Source: Pectobacterium versatile (GTDB lineage Bacteria > Pseudomonadota > Gammaproteobacteria > Enterobacterales > Enterobacteriaceae). From it: DNA of 64,000 nucleotides. Below, in pieces: positions 1 through 8,527 of the stretch. The position numbers were made by a program, and so were the translations under genes. The stretch's first letter is position 1; the number at the start of each line of letters is the position of its first letter. The DNA lies in the NCBI RefSeq assembly GCF_020166435.1, contig NZ_JAINZP010000011.1, positions 62,001 to 126,000 on the forward strand, read 5' to 3'. The notes beneath the pieces were generated by a model. It searched no databases. It was given only the letters and a program-made list of their open reading frames with translations, and was not told the origin of the DNA.

Positions 1-713
1 CATTACGCGAGCATAAAATTCTGCTGGGCTATGAAAAAGCGGATCGTCCGGTGCTGCATGTGTTGTTCATTGCGCCCGGCTGCTGCTATGCCGGTTACTC
101 TTATAGCAATAACAATTCACCGTTTTATATGGGGATCCCACGCCTCAAGTTCCCTTCCGATGCACCAAGCCGTTCGACACTTAAGCTGGAAGAAGCGTTT
201 CATGTCTTTATTCCTGCCGACGAGTGGGATGAGCGTCTGGGCAGCGGCATGTACGCGGTGGATTTAGGTGCCTGCCCCGGCGGCTGGACTTACCAACTGG
301 TTAAACGCAGCATGATGGTTTATGCGGTAGACAACGGCCCGATGGCACCGAGCCTGATGGATACCGGACAGGTGATGCACCATCAGGCGGATGGCTTCCG
401 CTTCGAAGTGCCGCGTAATAACGTGTATTGGCTGGTGTGCGATATGGTGGAGAAACCGGCGAAAGTCACCAGCCTGATGAGCGATTGGCTAATCAAGGGC
501 TGGTGTCGTGAAGCGATATTCAACCTGAAGCTGCCGATGAAGAAGCGCTATGAAGAAGTGTCGCAGAATCTGGCCGTGCTACGTGAGCGCCTAAGCGAAA
601 ATGGGATTAATGCCGAAGTGCATGCCAAGCATTTGTACCATGACCGTGAAGAAATCACGGTGCATGTTCGTCGTTTCTGGAGTGCGGTGCCTGGCCGTCG
701 CGACGAGCGATAA
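1..713 (+). CDS. rlmM: 23S rRNA 2'-O-ribose C2498 methyltransferase RlmM (5'-truncated by window edge)
   Basis: The reading frame is open from base 3 and ends at TAA 711-713, so the N-terminal part lies outside the window. RlmM methylates the ribose of C2498 in 23S rRNA using S-adenosylmethionine. The visible part is the catalytic domain: the SAM-binding motif [14 protein letters not shown] lies near base 260, followed by the family segments MVEKPAKV and [15 protein letters not shown], and the C-terminus ends in the family-typical GRRDER. It is convergent with xni, and the 53-base gap holds a strong inverted repeat. In-frame ATG/GTG codons near 51 are internal, not starts. The family assignment is secure. 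Confidence 0.95.
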   Translation, partial: LREHKILLGYEKADRPVLHVLFIAPGCCYAGYSYSNNNSPFYMGIPRLKFPSDAPSRSTLKLEEAFHVFIPADEWDERLGSGMYAVDLGACPGGWTYQLVKRSMMVYAVDNGPMAPSLMDTGQVMHHQADGFRFEVPRNNVYWLVCDMVEKPAKVTSLMSDWLIKGWCREAIFNLKLPMKKRYEEVSQNLAVLRERLSENGINAEVHAKHLYHDREEITVHVRRFWSAVPGRRDER

Positions 714-723
714 TCTCGTGCTG

Positions 724-753
724 ATGCGTACCTGGGGTCACTCAGGTACGCAT
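724..753. terminator. Inverted repeat between convergent rlmM and xni, likely bidirectional terminator
   Basis: A perfect 11-bp stem (ATGCGTACCTG at 724-734 with its complement at 743-753) and an 8-base loop sit exactly between the two convergent stop codons. There is no clear T-run on either side, so Rho-independent termination is plausible but not proven; it could also protect transcript 3' ends. Confidence 0.5.
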
Positions 754-766
754 CTGTATTCATCCG

Positions 767-1549
767 CTAGTGAGAATGCGGCGGGGCGCTATTCTGCACT
801 GGCAGCCTCAGCTGCTGCAGATTGCCATTAAGCGTTAAATCGGTACGCAGCATCGCGATTTGACGACTGATCAGCGCCATTTCCTTATGCTGTTCCAGCT
901 TCTTACGCCACTTTTCCGGTACGGCATCTAACTGCTGATACAGCGCCTCCAGACTCCCTGCCTGTTGTAAAAGCTGTGCGGCACTTTTAGAGCCGATTCC
1001 TGTGACACCTGGAATCTTGCTGCTGCTAATGCCTGCCAGCCCCCAGTAGTCTGTCAACTGCTGCGGTGACACACCAAATTCCTGTTCGATAAACGGCAGA
1101 TCCAGCCAGCGTTTCTGAAAATAATCCCTGATCTGAATGTGTGGAGCCAATAGCTGGCAGTACCCTTTATCGGTCGACACGATCGTTGCCTGATGGCCCG
1201 CTGATGATAGCTTGACGGCCAGCGTAGCCGCCAGATCGTCGGCTTCATTGCCGAGGCTATGCCAGCTTGCTACGCCAACGGCGGCAAAGGCCGCTTTAAT
1301 CTGCGGGAGTTCCTGCTTCAAATTATCCGGCATTGGCGTGCGTCCTGCCTTGTAGTCCGGCAAGAGTTGGTGACGCCAACTGGTATCGCGATCTTCATCA
1401 TCAAAGACGGCCACCGCGTGCGTAGGCTGGCTGTGCTGTATGAGTTGATGCAGCGCATGTTGGCATGCCGTGATACAGGGCGAACCTTGTACCGCATGAA
1501 TGCGACGTATCAGATTGAGCGCGTCGACAATCAGCAAATGGACGGGCAT
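767..1549 (-). CDS. xni: Flap endonuclease Xni (exonuclease IX)
   Basis: This 260-aa protein is a stand-alone flap endonuclease of the PIN/FEN fold, related to the 5' nuclease domain of DNA polymerase I. Visible family signatures are the N-terminal metal-binding aspartate in [12 protein letters not shown], the [11 protein letters not shown] segment near residue 100, [10 protein letters not shown], and the helix-3-turn-helix DNA-binding motif [14 protein letters not shown] near residue 185. Length is close to the E. coli protein. In E. coli xni lies next to sdaCB; here ppnN follows directly upstream, so the serine uptake/deaminase genes are absent from this place. Function in repair is known for the family only. 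Confidence 0.93.
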   Translation of the reverse strand: MPVHLLIVDALNLIRRIHAVQGSPCITACQHALHQLIQHSQPTHAVAVFDDEDRDTSWRHQLLPDYKAGRTPMPDNLKQELPQIKAAFAAVGVASWHSLGNEADDLAATLAVKLSSAGHQATIVSTDKGYCQLLAPHIQIRDYFQKRWLDLPFIEQEFGVSPQQLTDYWGLAGISSSKIPGVTGIGSKSAAQLLQQAGSLEALYQQLDAVPEKWRKKLEQHKEMALISRQIAMLRTDLTLNGNLQQLRLPVQNSAPPHSH

Positions 1550-1620
1550 CGCGTAATTCCTGATGTGATAAGAGGGGGAAGCAGGGCTTCCCCACGTAGG
1601 TATGACCGAGCGGTGAACCG

Positions 1621-2985
1621 TTAGGCGCAGATTTCGTAGCAGGGAATATAGGCGCTGCCGGGCAGCTTCATGCGCTGCTGTGCGACAAAGCCCTGTAGCA
1701 GCGTATCCATGCTTTTCATCATCTGCGGGTCGCCGTGAATTTTGTACGGCCCACGTTGCTCAATTGCCTGAATACCGACCTCTTTCACATTACCGGCCAC
1801 AATACCGGAGAACGCCCGGCGTAGCGCGGCAGCCAGCTCTTCAGCTGGCTGATTCGGATGCAGGTTGAGGTCGGCCATATTTTCATGTGTCGGCTCAAAG
1901 GGCAGTTGCAGGTCGGGTGCGATGCGCAGTGACCAGTTAAAGCTGTAAGCATCGCCCGTGTGGCGGCGGCTTTCTTTCACCTGCGGCATCGCTTTCTTCA
2001 TCTGACGGGCGACTTCTGCGGCGTCATTAATGACGATCGAGTAGTAACGGCGCGCCTGACGGCCCAGCGTGCTAACAATGAATTCGTCCAGCACGCGGAA
2101 ATAGTCTGCACTTTCCTCCGGCCCGGTCAGGATAATCGGCAGCACCTGCTCGCTGTTTTCTGGGTTCATCATGATGCCCAGCAGATAGAGGAACTCTTCT
2201 GCCGTTCCGACCCCGCCGGGGAAAATGATGATGCCATGTCCGATACGGACAAAGGCTTCCAGACGCTTTTCGATATCTGGCATGATAATCAGTTCATTGA
2301 CCAGCGGATTAGGCGGCTCGGCGGCAATGATGGACGGTTCAGTCATGCCGATGAAGCGTCCTTCTTTATAGCGCTGCTGCGCATGACCGACGGCGGCACC
2401 TTTCATTGGTGCTTCCATCGCACCCGGACCGCAGCCCGTGCAGATATTCAGTTCACGCAGGCCGAGCTGACTGCCCACCTTGCGAGCATACTGGTATTCG
2501 ATTTCATTAATCGAGTGGCCGCCCCAGCAGACCACCATGTTCGGTTCTTCCCCAACGTGGAGCGCTCTGGCATTACGTAGGATAGAGAACACTAGATTGG
2601 TAATATGGGCGGAATTTTCCAGATTCAGGTTCTGATAGCGGCCTGCGCTGGCGATTTGGCCGTTGACGAACAGAATGTCGCGCAATACGGCGAACAGGTT
2701 AGCCTGCAAGGCGCGAATGATGTTGCCGTCAACGAAGGCGTCTTCCGGCGGGTTCACCAATTCCAGTTTGACGCCGCGCTCGCGGCGCAGCACGTTGATA
2801 TCAAAATCTTCATAACGAGACAGCAGCTCTTTGCTGTTATCTGTCTGGCTACCGGAATTCAGTACGGCGAGGGAACAGTTGCGAAACAAACGGTAGAGAT
2901 CGCTGCTGGCTGTGCTTTTCAGCATGTCCACTTCCAACTGCGATAACAAATCCATCGATCCCAATGGGCTGATATGTGTAATCAA
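1621..2985 (-). CDS. ppnN: Pyrimidine/purine nucleotide 5'-monophosphate nucleosidase PpnN
   Basis: This 454-aa protein of the LOG/lysine-decarboxylase-like nucleosidase family cleaves nucleoside monophosphates to base plus ribose 5-phosphate; in E. coli it is controlled by (p)ppGpp. The central phosphate-binding loop [10 protein letters not shown] follows GHGIIIF, and [17 protein letters not shown] is conserved. The start is a TTG codon (2983-2985) preceded by AGGAG, giving the same N-terminus ([12 protein letters not shown]) and start codon type remembered for E. coli ygdH. It is monocistronic by appearance: 318 bp of upstream DNA separates it from queF. Confidence 0.93.
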   Translation of the reverse strand: MITHISPLGSMDLLSQLEVDMLKSTASSDLYRLFRNCSLAVLNSGSQTDNSKELLSRYEDFDINVLRRERGVKLELVNPPEDAFVDGNIIRALQANLFAVLRDILFVNGQIASAGRYQNLNLENSAHITNLVFSILRNARALHVGEEPNMVVCWGGHSINEIEYQYARKVGSQLGLRELNICTGCGPGAMEAPMKGAAVGHAQQRYKEGRFIGMTEPSIIAAEPPNPLVNELIIMPDIEKRLEAFVRIGHGIIIFPGGVGTAEEFLYLLGIMMNPENSEQVLPIILTGPEESADYFRVLDEFIVSTLGRQARRYYSIVINDAAEVARQMKKAMPQVKESRRHTGDAYSFNWSLRIAPDLQLPFEPTHENMADLNLHPNQPAEELAAALRRAFSGIVAGNVKEVGIQAIEQRGPYKIHGDPQMMKSMDTLLQGFVAQQRMKLPGSAYIPCYEICA

Positions 2986-3303
2986 TTTTGCTCCTTGAAA
3001 CGCAATATAATTCGCGATGCCATGCTGGCTGCCGAGAGCACGTTCCGTTGTTACACGCTCGACGTTTCAGCAGCACGGCACGAATGTCATTCATTTAAGA
3101 CACGACGCGGAACGCGCATGCGTTAAATACCGCGAGCCTAAATGAAACCTACTTGAGCACCGTTCAGACGTTATGGATCTTTTGTTGTCTGGCACACCAC
3201 CTTAACGCGCTACCATCATTTTTTCCAATGTTGACAACTGCTTCTCGCCTAACTTGCGTGACGCCACGCATATTAGCGTGCAAGCCTGCGATTTATCGGC
3301 CGG
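2986..3303. other. Intergenic region upstream of ppnN and downstream of queF
   Basis: This 318-bp gap must hold the ppnN promoter on the minus strand, and the AGGAG ribosome-binding site is visible next to the TTG start. I see no convincing -35/-10 pair, no terminator with a T-run after queF, and no coding remnant. Confidence 0.4.
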
Positions 3304-4152
3304 TTACTGGCGTGGCAGGCGTCCATTTGGCGCGTTAAACGCGGTGTTACTGCGCCACGGGTTGATATCCAGTCCGCCGCGCCGGGTATAGCGGGCATAC
3401 ACGCTAAGTTTTTCCGGCTGGTAATAGTGTGTGATGTCGTTAAAAATTCGTTCCACACACTGTTCGTGAAATTCGTTATGATGACGAAACGAGACAATGT
3501 AGCGCAGCAGCGCTTCACGGTTGATGCGCTTGCCGCGATAGTGAATTTGTACCGAGCCCCAGTCGGGCTGATGGGTGATCAAACAGTTGGATTTCAGCAG
3601 GTGGCTGACCAGCGTTTCTTCAACGACAGGCGCGTCCTGCTCGTTTGTCGCCAGATAGTCGGCGTTGAAGCCGTAGCTGTCGATCTGAATGTCTTCGTCG
3701 TCGATGCACTCGCCTGTGAATCCCGCTAGCGGTTGGCCTTCAAGCTCGCTGAGTTTGAAAAGCGTGATGCTGACATCTCCCTGAGCACAATGCGCCAGAT
3801 CTTTGGCTAACGTTGCGCGTACGCTTTCCCAACTGTCGAATGTCGTCTGATTAAAGCTGTTCAGATACAGCTTAAAACTTTTTGATTCAATCAGATTCAG
3901 GCTTTCTGCATTGAGATGCATTTCACCGACGGCCACCTGAGGCACGCCGCGATTGTTCAGCCAGGAAAGCTCATAGAGCGTCCAGATATCCGCGCCATGA
4001 AAAGGCAGATTGTCAGGATAAATACCGAGTGGATCGCGGTTCAGGCTACGTGGCACGGGTTGCAGAAGTGCGGCATCATAGCGGTCGTGATAGGGAGTGG
4101 GTTTGCCCAGTGTCAGCCCGCTCAGGGCCTGATGCTTGTCATAGACGGACAT
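3304..4152 (-). CDS. queF: NADPH-dependent 7-cyano-7-deazaguanine reductase QueF
   Basis: QueF reduces the nitrile preQ0 to the amine preQ1 in queuosine synthesis. The 282-aa length fits the long, bimodular enterobacterial subclass. The QueF signature [15 protein letters not shown] lies in the N-terminal half near residue 90, and the catalytic cysteine lies in [16 protein letters not shown] near residue 190, with the partner aspartate seven residues later. It is transcribed away from syd; the two starts are about 70 bp apart. Nothing unusual. Confidence 0.96.
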   Translation of the reverse strand: MSVYDKHQALSGLTLGKPTPYHDRYDAALLQPVPRSLNRDPLGIYPDNLPFHGADIWTLYELSWLNNRGVPQVAVGEMHLNAESLNLIESKSFKLYLNSFNQTTFDSWESVRATLAKDLAHCAQGDVSITLFKLSELEGQPLAGFTGECIDDEDIQIDSYGFNADYLATNEQDAPVVEETLVSHLLKSNCLITHQPDWGSVQIHYRGKRINREALLRYIVSFRHHNEFHEQCVERIFNDITHYYQPEKLSVYARYTRRGGLDINPWRSNTAFNAPNGRLPRQ

Positions 4153-4222
4153 GCTGTTACCTTGATGTGATAAGCGTGATGGCGAATAGTGTAACCTGAC
4201 TAAAAGAGTGATGAGAAAAATT

Positions 4223-4771
4223 ATGGAGCATGAGGTTGTTTCAGCACTGGCGGCGTTTACGCAGCGCTATGTTGCCTGTTGGCAGCAGGAAAAGGGGCAT
4301 TTGCCTGCCAGTGAAGCACTTTACGGTATACCTTCCCCGTGTATTGTCGAAAATCATGAAGATACGGTTTACTGGTCTCCACAGCCTTTTTCTTCTTCAG
4401 CCGCATTGGATGGTGTGGAACGTGCGCTGGAAATCAGACTGCATCCCGATATTCATGCTTTTTACACCGCGCAGTATGCTGGGGATATGGTTGCGCAGTT
4501 TGATTCGCTATCTTGCCAGCTTTTGCAGGTGTGGAGCGAAGAGGATTTCACCCGGATGCAGGAGAATCTGATTGGTCATTTATTAACGCAGAAGCGCCTT
4601 AAGCTCACGCCCACGCTGTTTTTAGCGACGACCGATTCGGAGCTGACAATGGTGTCGCTGTGTAATGTTTCTGGGGAAATCATCTTGGAAGCGTTCGGCA
4701 CGAAAAAACGGCAGCTCTTAGCGCCTACGCTGGCTGCGTTTCTTTCTGACCTTAATCCGTTAGTGGCCTAA
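4223..4771 (+). CDS. syd: SecY-interacting protein Syd
   Basis: Syd is a small acidic cytoplasmic protein that binds SecY and affects the translocon when SecYEG is unbalanced. The 182-aa product carries the family blocks [13 protein letters not shown] C-terminus, [15 protein letters not shown] near residue 80 and [16 protein letters not shown] near residue 115. I chose ATG 4223 (MEHEVVSAL) because it matches the usual Syd N-terminus; an in-frame GTG at 4208 would add five residues. It sits between queF and the RsmB RNA, the same neighbourhood as csrB in E. coli. Confidence 0.93.
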   Translation: MEHEVVSALAAFTQRYVACWQQEKGHLPASEALYGIPSPCIVENHEDTVYWSPQPFSSSAALDGVERALEIRLHPDIHAFYTAQYAGDMVAQFDSLSCQLLQVWSEEDFTRMQENLIGHLLTQKRLKLTPTLFLATTDSELTMVSLCNVSGEIILEAFGTKKRQLLAPTLAAFLSDLNPLVA

Positions 4772-4798
4772 TGGTTAATCGAATTTCACTTTCTGCTT

Positions 4799-4839
4799 TG
4801 TAAGAGATCTCTTACATTTGCTGTAAGAAATGTCTTATC
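4799..4839 (+). promoter_or_regulatory. Two GacA/UvrY (ExpA) response-regulator boxes upstream of rsmB
   Basis: The sequence TGTAAGAGATCTCTTACA at 4799-4816 is a perfect 18-bp palindrome of the GacA upstream-activation consensus (TGTAAG-N6-CTTACA). A second, imperfect copy (TGTAAG-N6-CTTATC) follows at 4822-4839. The first box is centred near 4808, roughly 185-190 bp before the start expected for a CsrB-length transcript, which agrees with the distance known for UvrY sites at csrB. The GacS/GacA (ExpS/ExpA) system switching on RsmB is established for this RNA family. Confidence 0.85.
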
Positions 4840-4994
4840 TTTAATGTTGAAAATAGGTTTCATTTTTATTTTTTCATTATTAATTAGTTAATTATAGCCA
4901 AAATTTATAGTATTGCTTAAGGGGAGTTGAGAAACATTGTCACTTACCCCTTGCCGAAAGCTGACAATTAATACATCTTATTACTTAAGTTAGT

Positions 4995-5374
4995 AACCGG
5001 TTACAGTGTGTGTAGCGATGACTATCAGTAACAAAATAACGTTACTGCACTCGGGTTCTTTTCAGGAAGAGAGATTGTTTTAGGAAGAAACAGCAGTTTC
5101 AGGAAGAAACACGATTTCAGGATGAAATCAGGGACACCTCCAGGAAGGAGACCGAGAGCCGATTAGGAATATCGGTGGGGCAGGAGCCTAAAGGGATTGA
5201 ATCACGGAAGATACAGGATGGACACGTCAGGAAGAAAGTGGGACGCCAGCAAGGATTGTAGGTCAGGATGACCAAAAAGGAAAAGTTTTCACGGATGAGC
5301 AGGGATGCAAATGTGTAGCGGGATAGCTATAAAACGAACCGGGGGTACTGAGCAATCAGTACCCCCAATTTTTT
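4995..5374 (+). ncRNA. rsmB: RsmB (CsrB/AepH) RNA, sponge for RsmA/CsrA
   Basis: Between syd and yqcC, the position of csrB in E. coli, lies a non-coding stretch packed with GGA motifs (about twenty between 5063 and 5325, mostly AGGA, GGGA or CGGA) ending in a strong intrinsic terminator. GGA loops are the binding sites of the RNA-binding protein RsmA/CsrA, so this RNA titrates it and relieves repression of exoenzymes, quorum sensing and motility. The 3' end is firm; the 5' end is not. A weak CTGACA/TACTTA pair suggests a start near 4995 (about 380 nt, CsrB-like), but the 479-nt length reported for Pectobacterium RsmB would put it near 4896. Confidence 0.9.
5341..5374 (+). terminator. Intrinsic terminator of rsmB
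   Basis: A perfect 11-bp GC-rich stem (GGGGGTACTGA, loop GCAA, complement 5356-5366) is followed by a run of six T (5369-5374). This fixes the RNA 3' end. Confidence 0.9.
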
Positions 5375-5500
5375 GCCTTTAACGGTTTGGTACTGGTGCT
5401 ATTGCCTATACTGCCTGACCCAAATACGACGATTGGGTCAGGCTGATATCAGTGCTATGCTTTGCCGCCATTACTGTTGGTGTCAAGGGCGAGAAACCGC

Positions 5501-5851
5501 ATGAGTAGAGAAAACCAGGTTCGTCAGTCATTATTCGATATTGAGCGCGCGTTGAGGGAAAGCCCTTTCTGGCAGGTTGTCCCGCCGGAAGAGGAGGCGT
5601 TTAACAGCACGGAGCCCTTTAGCCTCGATACCATGAAACCCGAAGAGTGGCTGCAGTGGGTCTTTTTGCCACGTATGCATGCCTTATTGGACAGCGAGCT
5701 AGCGTTGCCCGCTGAACTGGCTTTACTGCCTTATTTTGAAGACGCGCTGGAAGGGTCGCCAGAAGAAACTGCAGCGGTTCTGTTGCGTATCAAGCTGCTT
5801 GATGAGCTATTCACCCCCGATGTACAGGATGGCGCAGTGCACGATGCTTGA
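5501..5851 (+). CDS. yqcC: YqcC family protein (DUF446)
   Basis: This 116-aa protein is of unknown biochemical role. It is recognised by its family core FNSTEPFSLDTMKPEEWLQW near residue 40 and FLPRMHALLD. ATG 5501 has a GGGCGA-type ribosome site upstream and gives a protein of family length; an earlier in-frame codon at 5462 would add 13 untypical residues. The stop overlaps the truC start (ATGCTTGA), as expected for the translationally coupled yqcC-truC pair. The name is conserved next to csrB/rsmB in related bacteria. Confidence 0.87.
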   Translation: MSRENQVRQSLFDIERALRESPFWQVVPPEEEAFNSTEPFSLDTMKPEEWLQWVFLPRMHALLDSELALPAELALLPYFEDALEGSPEETAAVLLRIKLLDELFTPDVQDGAVHDA

Positions 5852-6632
5852 GATTATTTATCAGGATGAGCATCTGGTTGCCGTCAATAAACCCAGCGGC
5901 TGGTTAGTCCATCGTAGCTGGCTGGATCGTAAAGAAAAAGTTGTGGTGATGCAGACCGTGCGCGATCAGATCGGCCAGCACGTGTATACCGTTCATCGTC
6001 TCGACAGGCCAACATCCGGCGTATTGCTGCTCGCGCTGTCCAGCGAGGTCGCGCGGGCGTTATCCCAGCAGTTTGAATCGCATCAGATGCAGAAAATGTA
6101 TCATGCCGTTGTGCGGGGCTATGTGCTGGATGACGGCGTGATCGATTATGCGCTCACCGAAGAGCTGGACAAGATCGCCGACAAATTTACCAATCCTGAT
6201 AAGGCGCCGCAGCCTGCTGTCACGCATTACCGTTCTTTGGCGCAGGTCGAGATGCCGGTTGCCATCGGCCGTTACCCAACGGCACGCTACAGTCTGATGG
6301 AGTTGAAGCCACAGACCGGGCGCAAGCACCAACTCCGCCGCCATATGACACATATCCACCATCCCATCATCGGCGATACCGCGCATGGCGACCTGCGACA
6401 CAATCGCGGTATGGAATCGCACTTCTCCTGCGGCAGGCTCATGCTGCATGCCAGCGAGTTGCAGCTGAATCATCCGGTGAACGGGCAGCCATTGACGTTG
6501 CAGGCGCGTTGGGATGCACCGTGGCAGGGCGTGATGACACAGTTTGGCTGGAAGGGGATTCTCCCTGAGTTTGAAGGGGTTGAGTTTCCTGCCGACTCAG
6601 GTCAGGATAGCGAGCATTTCGTCGAGCAGTAA
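5844..6632 (+). CDS. truC: tRNA pseudouridine(65) synthase TruC
   Basis: TruC converts uridine 65 of certain tRNAs to pseudouridine. The 262-aa protein has the RluA-type catalytic motif [15 protein letters not shown] near residue 52, whose aspartate is the nucleophile, the family start [20 protein letters not shown], and the RluA-type region [15 protein letters not shown] near residue 160. ATG 5844 overlaps the end of yqcC by eight bases, indicating coupled translation. The last ~15 residues after GILPEF are poorly conserved. Confidence 0.94.
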   Translation: MLEIIYQDEHLVAVNKPSGWLVHRSWLDRKEKVVVMQTVRDQIGQHVYTVHRLDRPTSGVLLLALSSEVARALSQQFESHQMQKMYHAVVRGYVLDDGVIDYALTEELDKIADKFTNPDKAPQPAVTHYRSLAQVEMPVAIGRYPTARYSLMELKPQTGRKHQLRRHMTHIHHPIIGDTAHGDLRHNRGMESHFSCGRLMLHASELQLNHPVNGQPLTLQARWDAPWQGVMTQFGWKGILPEFEGVEFPADSGQDSEHFVEQ

Positions 6633-6699
6633 TCTCTGTCTTATTACTGCCGTATTACTTTTATATCAAACATATCGAATTAAAAAGGGAGTCAGAAGC

Positions 6700-7155
6700 A
6701 TGGCGCAGATTGGTATTTTTGTTGGTACAGTCTACGGGAATGCATTGCTGGTGGCCGAAGAAGCCGAAAATATCCTCAAGGATCGTGGCCATGAGGTTAA
6801 GGTCTTTGAAGACGCGACGCTGGAATCCTGGCTGGACTACCGCGAGCAGACGGTTTTAGTTGTCACGTCGACGACGGGACAAGGCCAGTTGCCTGATTCT
6901 ATTGTTCCGCTTTACGCTGCACTGCGTGAAAAAGGCGGTTACCAGCCCGCGCTGCGCTATGGCGTGATTGCGCTGGGTGACAGCAGTTATCCGAACTTCT
7001 GCGCGGGCGGCCATCTGTTCGATGCCTTATTGCAGGAAATCGGTGCTAAGCGCCTGGGCGATGTTTTGGACGTTGATGCCGTCGAACATCCTGAGCCGGA
7101 AGTGATTTCATGCCCGTGGGTTGAAGCATGGGCTGATTTGGTTGACGCGCAGTGA
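6700..7155 (+). CDS. yqcA: YqcA family flavodoxin
   Basis: This is a short-chain flavodoxin of 151 aa, binding FMN non-covalently. The FMN-phosphate loop is [10 protein letters not shown] near residue 6, and the isoalloxazine-contacting segments [14 protein letters not shown] (about residue 52) and [14 protein letters not shown] (about residue 90) are intact. ATG 6700 follows AAAAAGGGAG. It is third in the yqcC-truC-yqcA series and ends before a terminator. The electron partner is unknown from sequence. MioC is the nearest alternative, but the truC linkage favours YqcA. Confidence 0.92.
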   Translation: MAQIGIFVGTVYGNALLVAEEAENILKDRGHEVKVFEDATLESWLDYREQTVLVVTSTTGQGQLPDSIVPLYAALREKGGYQPALRYGVIALGDSSYPNFCAGGHLFDALLQEIGAKRLGDVLDVDAVEHPEPEVISCPWVEAWADLVDAQ

Positions 7156-7173
7156 TGCTGTGCTGAAATGAGA

Positions 7174-7200
7174 AACGGGAGCCTGTCGCGCTCCCGTTTT
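7174..7200 (+). terminator. Intrinsic terminator after yqcA
   Basis: The stem AACGGGAGC (7174-7182) pairs with 7190-7198 and is followed by TTTT. It ends the yqcC-truC-yqcA unit and faces yaeH from the other strand. Confidence 0.85.
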
Positions 7201-7227
7201 CGTTGCGGCCTGTTGAGACAATCGCGC

Positions 7228-7617
7228 TTAGCGATTCTTGGTCAGCTTCTCTAAATCCGCTTCGATTTCGGTAATTTTGTTGGAAACCACGCTTTCCAGA
7301 TGACGCAGGTCGTCAAGGATTTTGCGTTTCAGATCGACTTCAACCTGCTCCTGTTGGCAAATTTTGTCTAGTTCATCAATCACATAGCGAAGATTTGGGC
7401 TGATCTCATTGATCTCTTTGTAGCCCTGGCCAGTGTTGTCGGCCACGATGGTTTTACGCTGGCGTGGATATTTAAATTTCACGCTTTTAGCAAAAAACTC
7501 GCCTTTATCCTTGCGAAAATAGATCTTCAGGATGTCGTTATTTGCTTCCTGACGCAGGCTATAGCGATCGATATCATCGGGATTGGTAATGCCCAGGCTT
7601 TTTAGATTGTCATACAT
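7228..7617 (-). CDS. yaeH: DUF3461 family protein YaeH
   Basis: This is a 129-aa, highly charged, probably cytoplasmic protein of the YaeH family; no function is known. The start [19 protein letters not shown] and the C-terminal heptad-like segment (roughly residues 85-125, rich in L, E and K) suggest an all-alpha tail, possibly a coiled coil. It follows dapD on the same strand with a terminator between them, as in E. coli, where yaeH is also next to dapD. Confidence 0.9.
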   Translation of the reverse strand: MYDNLKSLGITNPDDIDRYSLRQEANNDILKIYFRKDKGEFFAKSVKFKYPRQRKTIVADNTGQGYKEINEISPNLRYVIDELDKICQQEQVEVDLKRKILDDLRHLESVVSNKITEIEADLEKLTKNR

Positions 7618-7633
7618 AGCGTCACCTTCTCGG

Positions 7634-7666
7634 TAAAAAAACGGCGGGTTGATTAACCCGCCGTTT
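7634..7666 (-). terminator. Intrinsic terminator after dapD
   Basis: A perfect 12-bp stem (AAACGGCGGGTT, loop GATT) at 7639-7666 is followed, read on the minus strand, by a run of seven T. It lies six bases after the dapD stop and before yaeH. Confidence 0.9.
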
Positions 7667-7671
7667 CTAGT

Positions 7672-8499
7672 TTAGTCGATGGAGCGTAATAACTCATTGA
7701 TACCCACTTTACCGCGGGTTTTTGCATCCACTTTCTTCACAATGATTGCGCAGTACATGCTGTGGCTGCCATCTTTGGACGGCAGGTTGCCGGAAACCAC
7801 AACGGAGCCAGCCGGGACGTGACCATAGTGAATTTCACCGGTTTCACGATCGTAAATACGGGTGCTTTGGCTGATGAACACGCCCATGGAGATGACGGAA
7901 CCTTCCTCAACGACAACGCCTTCCACGACTTCAGAACGCGCACCGATGAAGCAGTTATCTTCAATGATGGTTGGGTTAGCCTGTAACGGCTCCAGAACAC
8001 CACCGATGCCGACGCCGCCAGACAGGTGAACATTTTTACCAATCTGAGCACAAGAACCTACGGTTACCCACGTATCCACCATCGTGCCTTCATCAACGTA
8101 AGCGCCGATGTTGACGTAAGATGGCATCAGCACAGTATTACGTGCGATATAGGCACCTCGACGCACGCTGGCCGGCGGGGCAACGCGCACGCCTTCACGC
8201 TGGAAACGCGCTTCATCATAGTCAGCGAATTTCATTGGTACTTTGTCGAAAAAGCGTGTTTCTCCGCCTTCGATAAGTTGGTTATCGTTAATACGGAAAG
8301 AGAGCAGCACGGCTTTCTTCAGCCACTGATGGGTAACCCACTGTCCATCGATTTTCTCTGCAACGCGCAGGGCGCCGCTATCCAGCAGGTTGATAGCCTG
8401 ATTGACGGCTTCACGCGTGACGGTGTCTGCGTTTGCCGGAGTGATTTCAGCGCGGCGCTCGAAAGCCGTCTCAATGATGTTCTGTAATTGTTGGTGCAT
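7672..8499 (-). CDS. dapD: 2,3,4,5-tetrahydropyridine-2,6-dicarboxylate N-succinyltransferase DapD
   Basis: DapD transfers succinyl from succinyl-CoA to tetrahydrodipicolinate in the lysine/meso-diaminopimelate pathway. The 275-aa product has an alpha-helical N-domain, then a left-handed beta-helix of hexapeptide repeats (about residues 105-230), including [19 protein letters not shown] and [20 protein letters not shown]. It ends [16 protein letters not shown], as in the enterobacterial family. glnD lies just upstream on the same strand, the same arrangement as in E. coli. Confidence 0.97.
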   Translation of the reverse strand: MHQQLQNIIETAFERRAEITPANADTVTREAVNQAINLLDSGALRVAEKIDGQWVTHQWLKKAVLLSFRINDNQLIEGGETRFFDKVPMKFADYDEARFQREGVRVAPPASVRRGAYIARNTVLMPSYVNIGAYVDEGTMVDTWVTVGSCAQIGKNVHLSGGVGIGGVLEPLQANPTIIEDNCFIGARSEVVEGVVVEEGSVISMGVFISQSTRIYDRETGEIHYGHVPAGSVVVSGNLPSKDGSHSMYCAIIVKKVDAKTRGKVGINELLRSID

Positions 8500-8527
8500 C
8501 CTGATTTCTCTTTCCTGATTGTAAAAA

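Noticed and set aside
1960..2580. 206-codon plus-strand ORF over ppnN
   Set aside because: Shadow of ppnN; the minus-strand gene matches a known family end to end.
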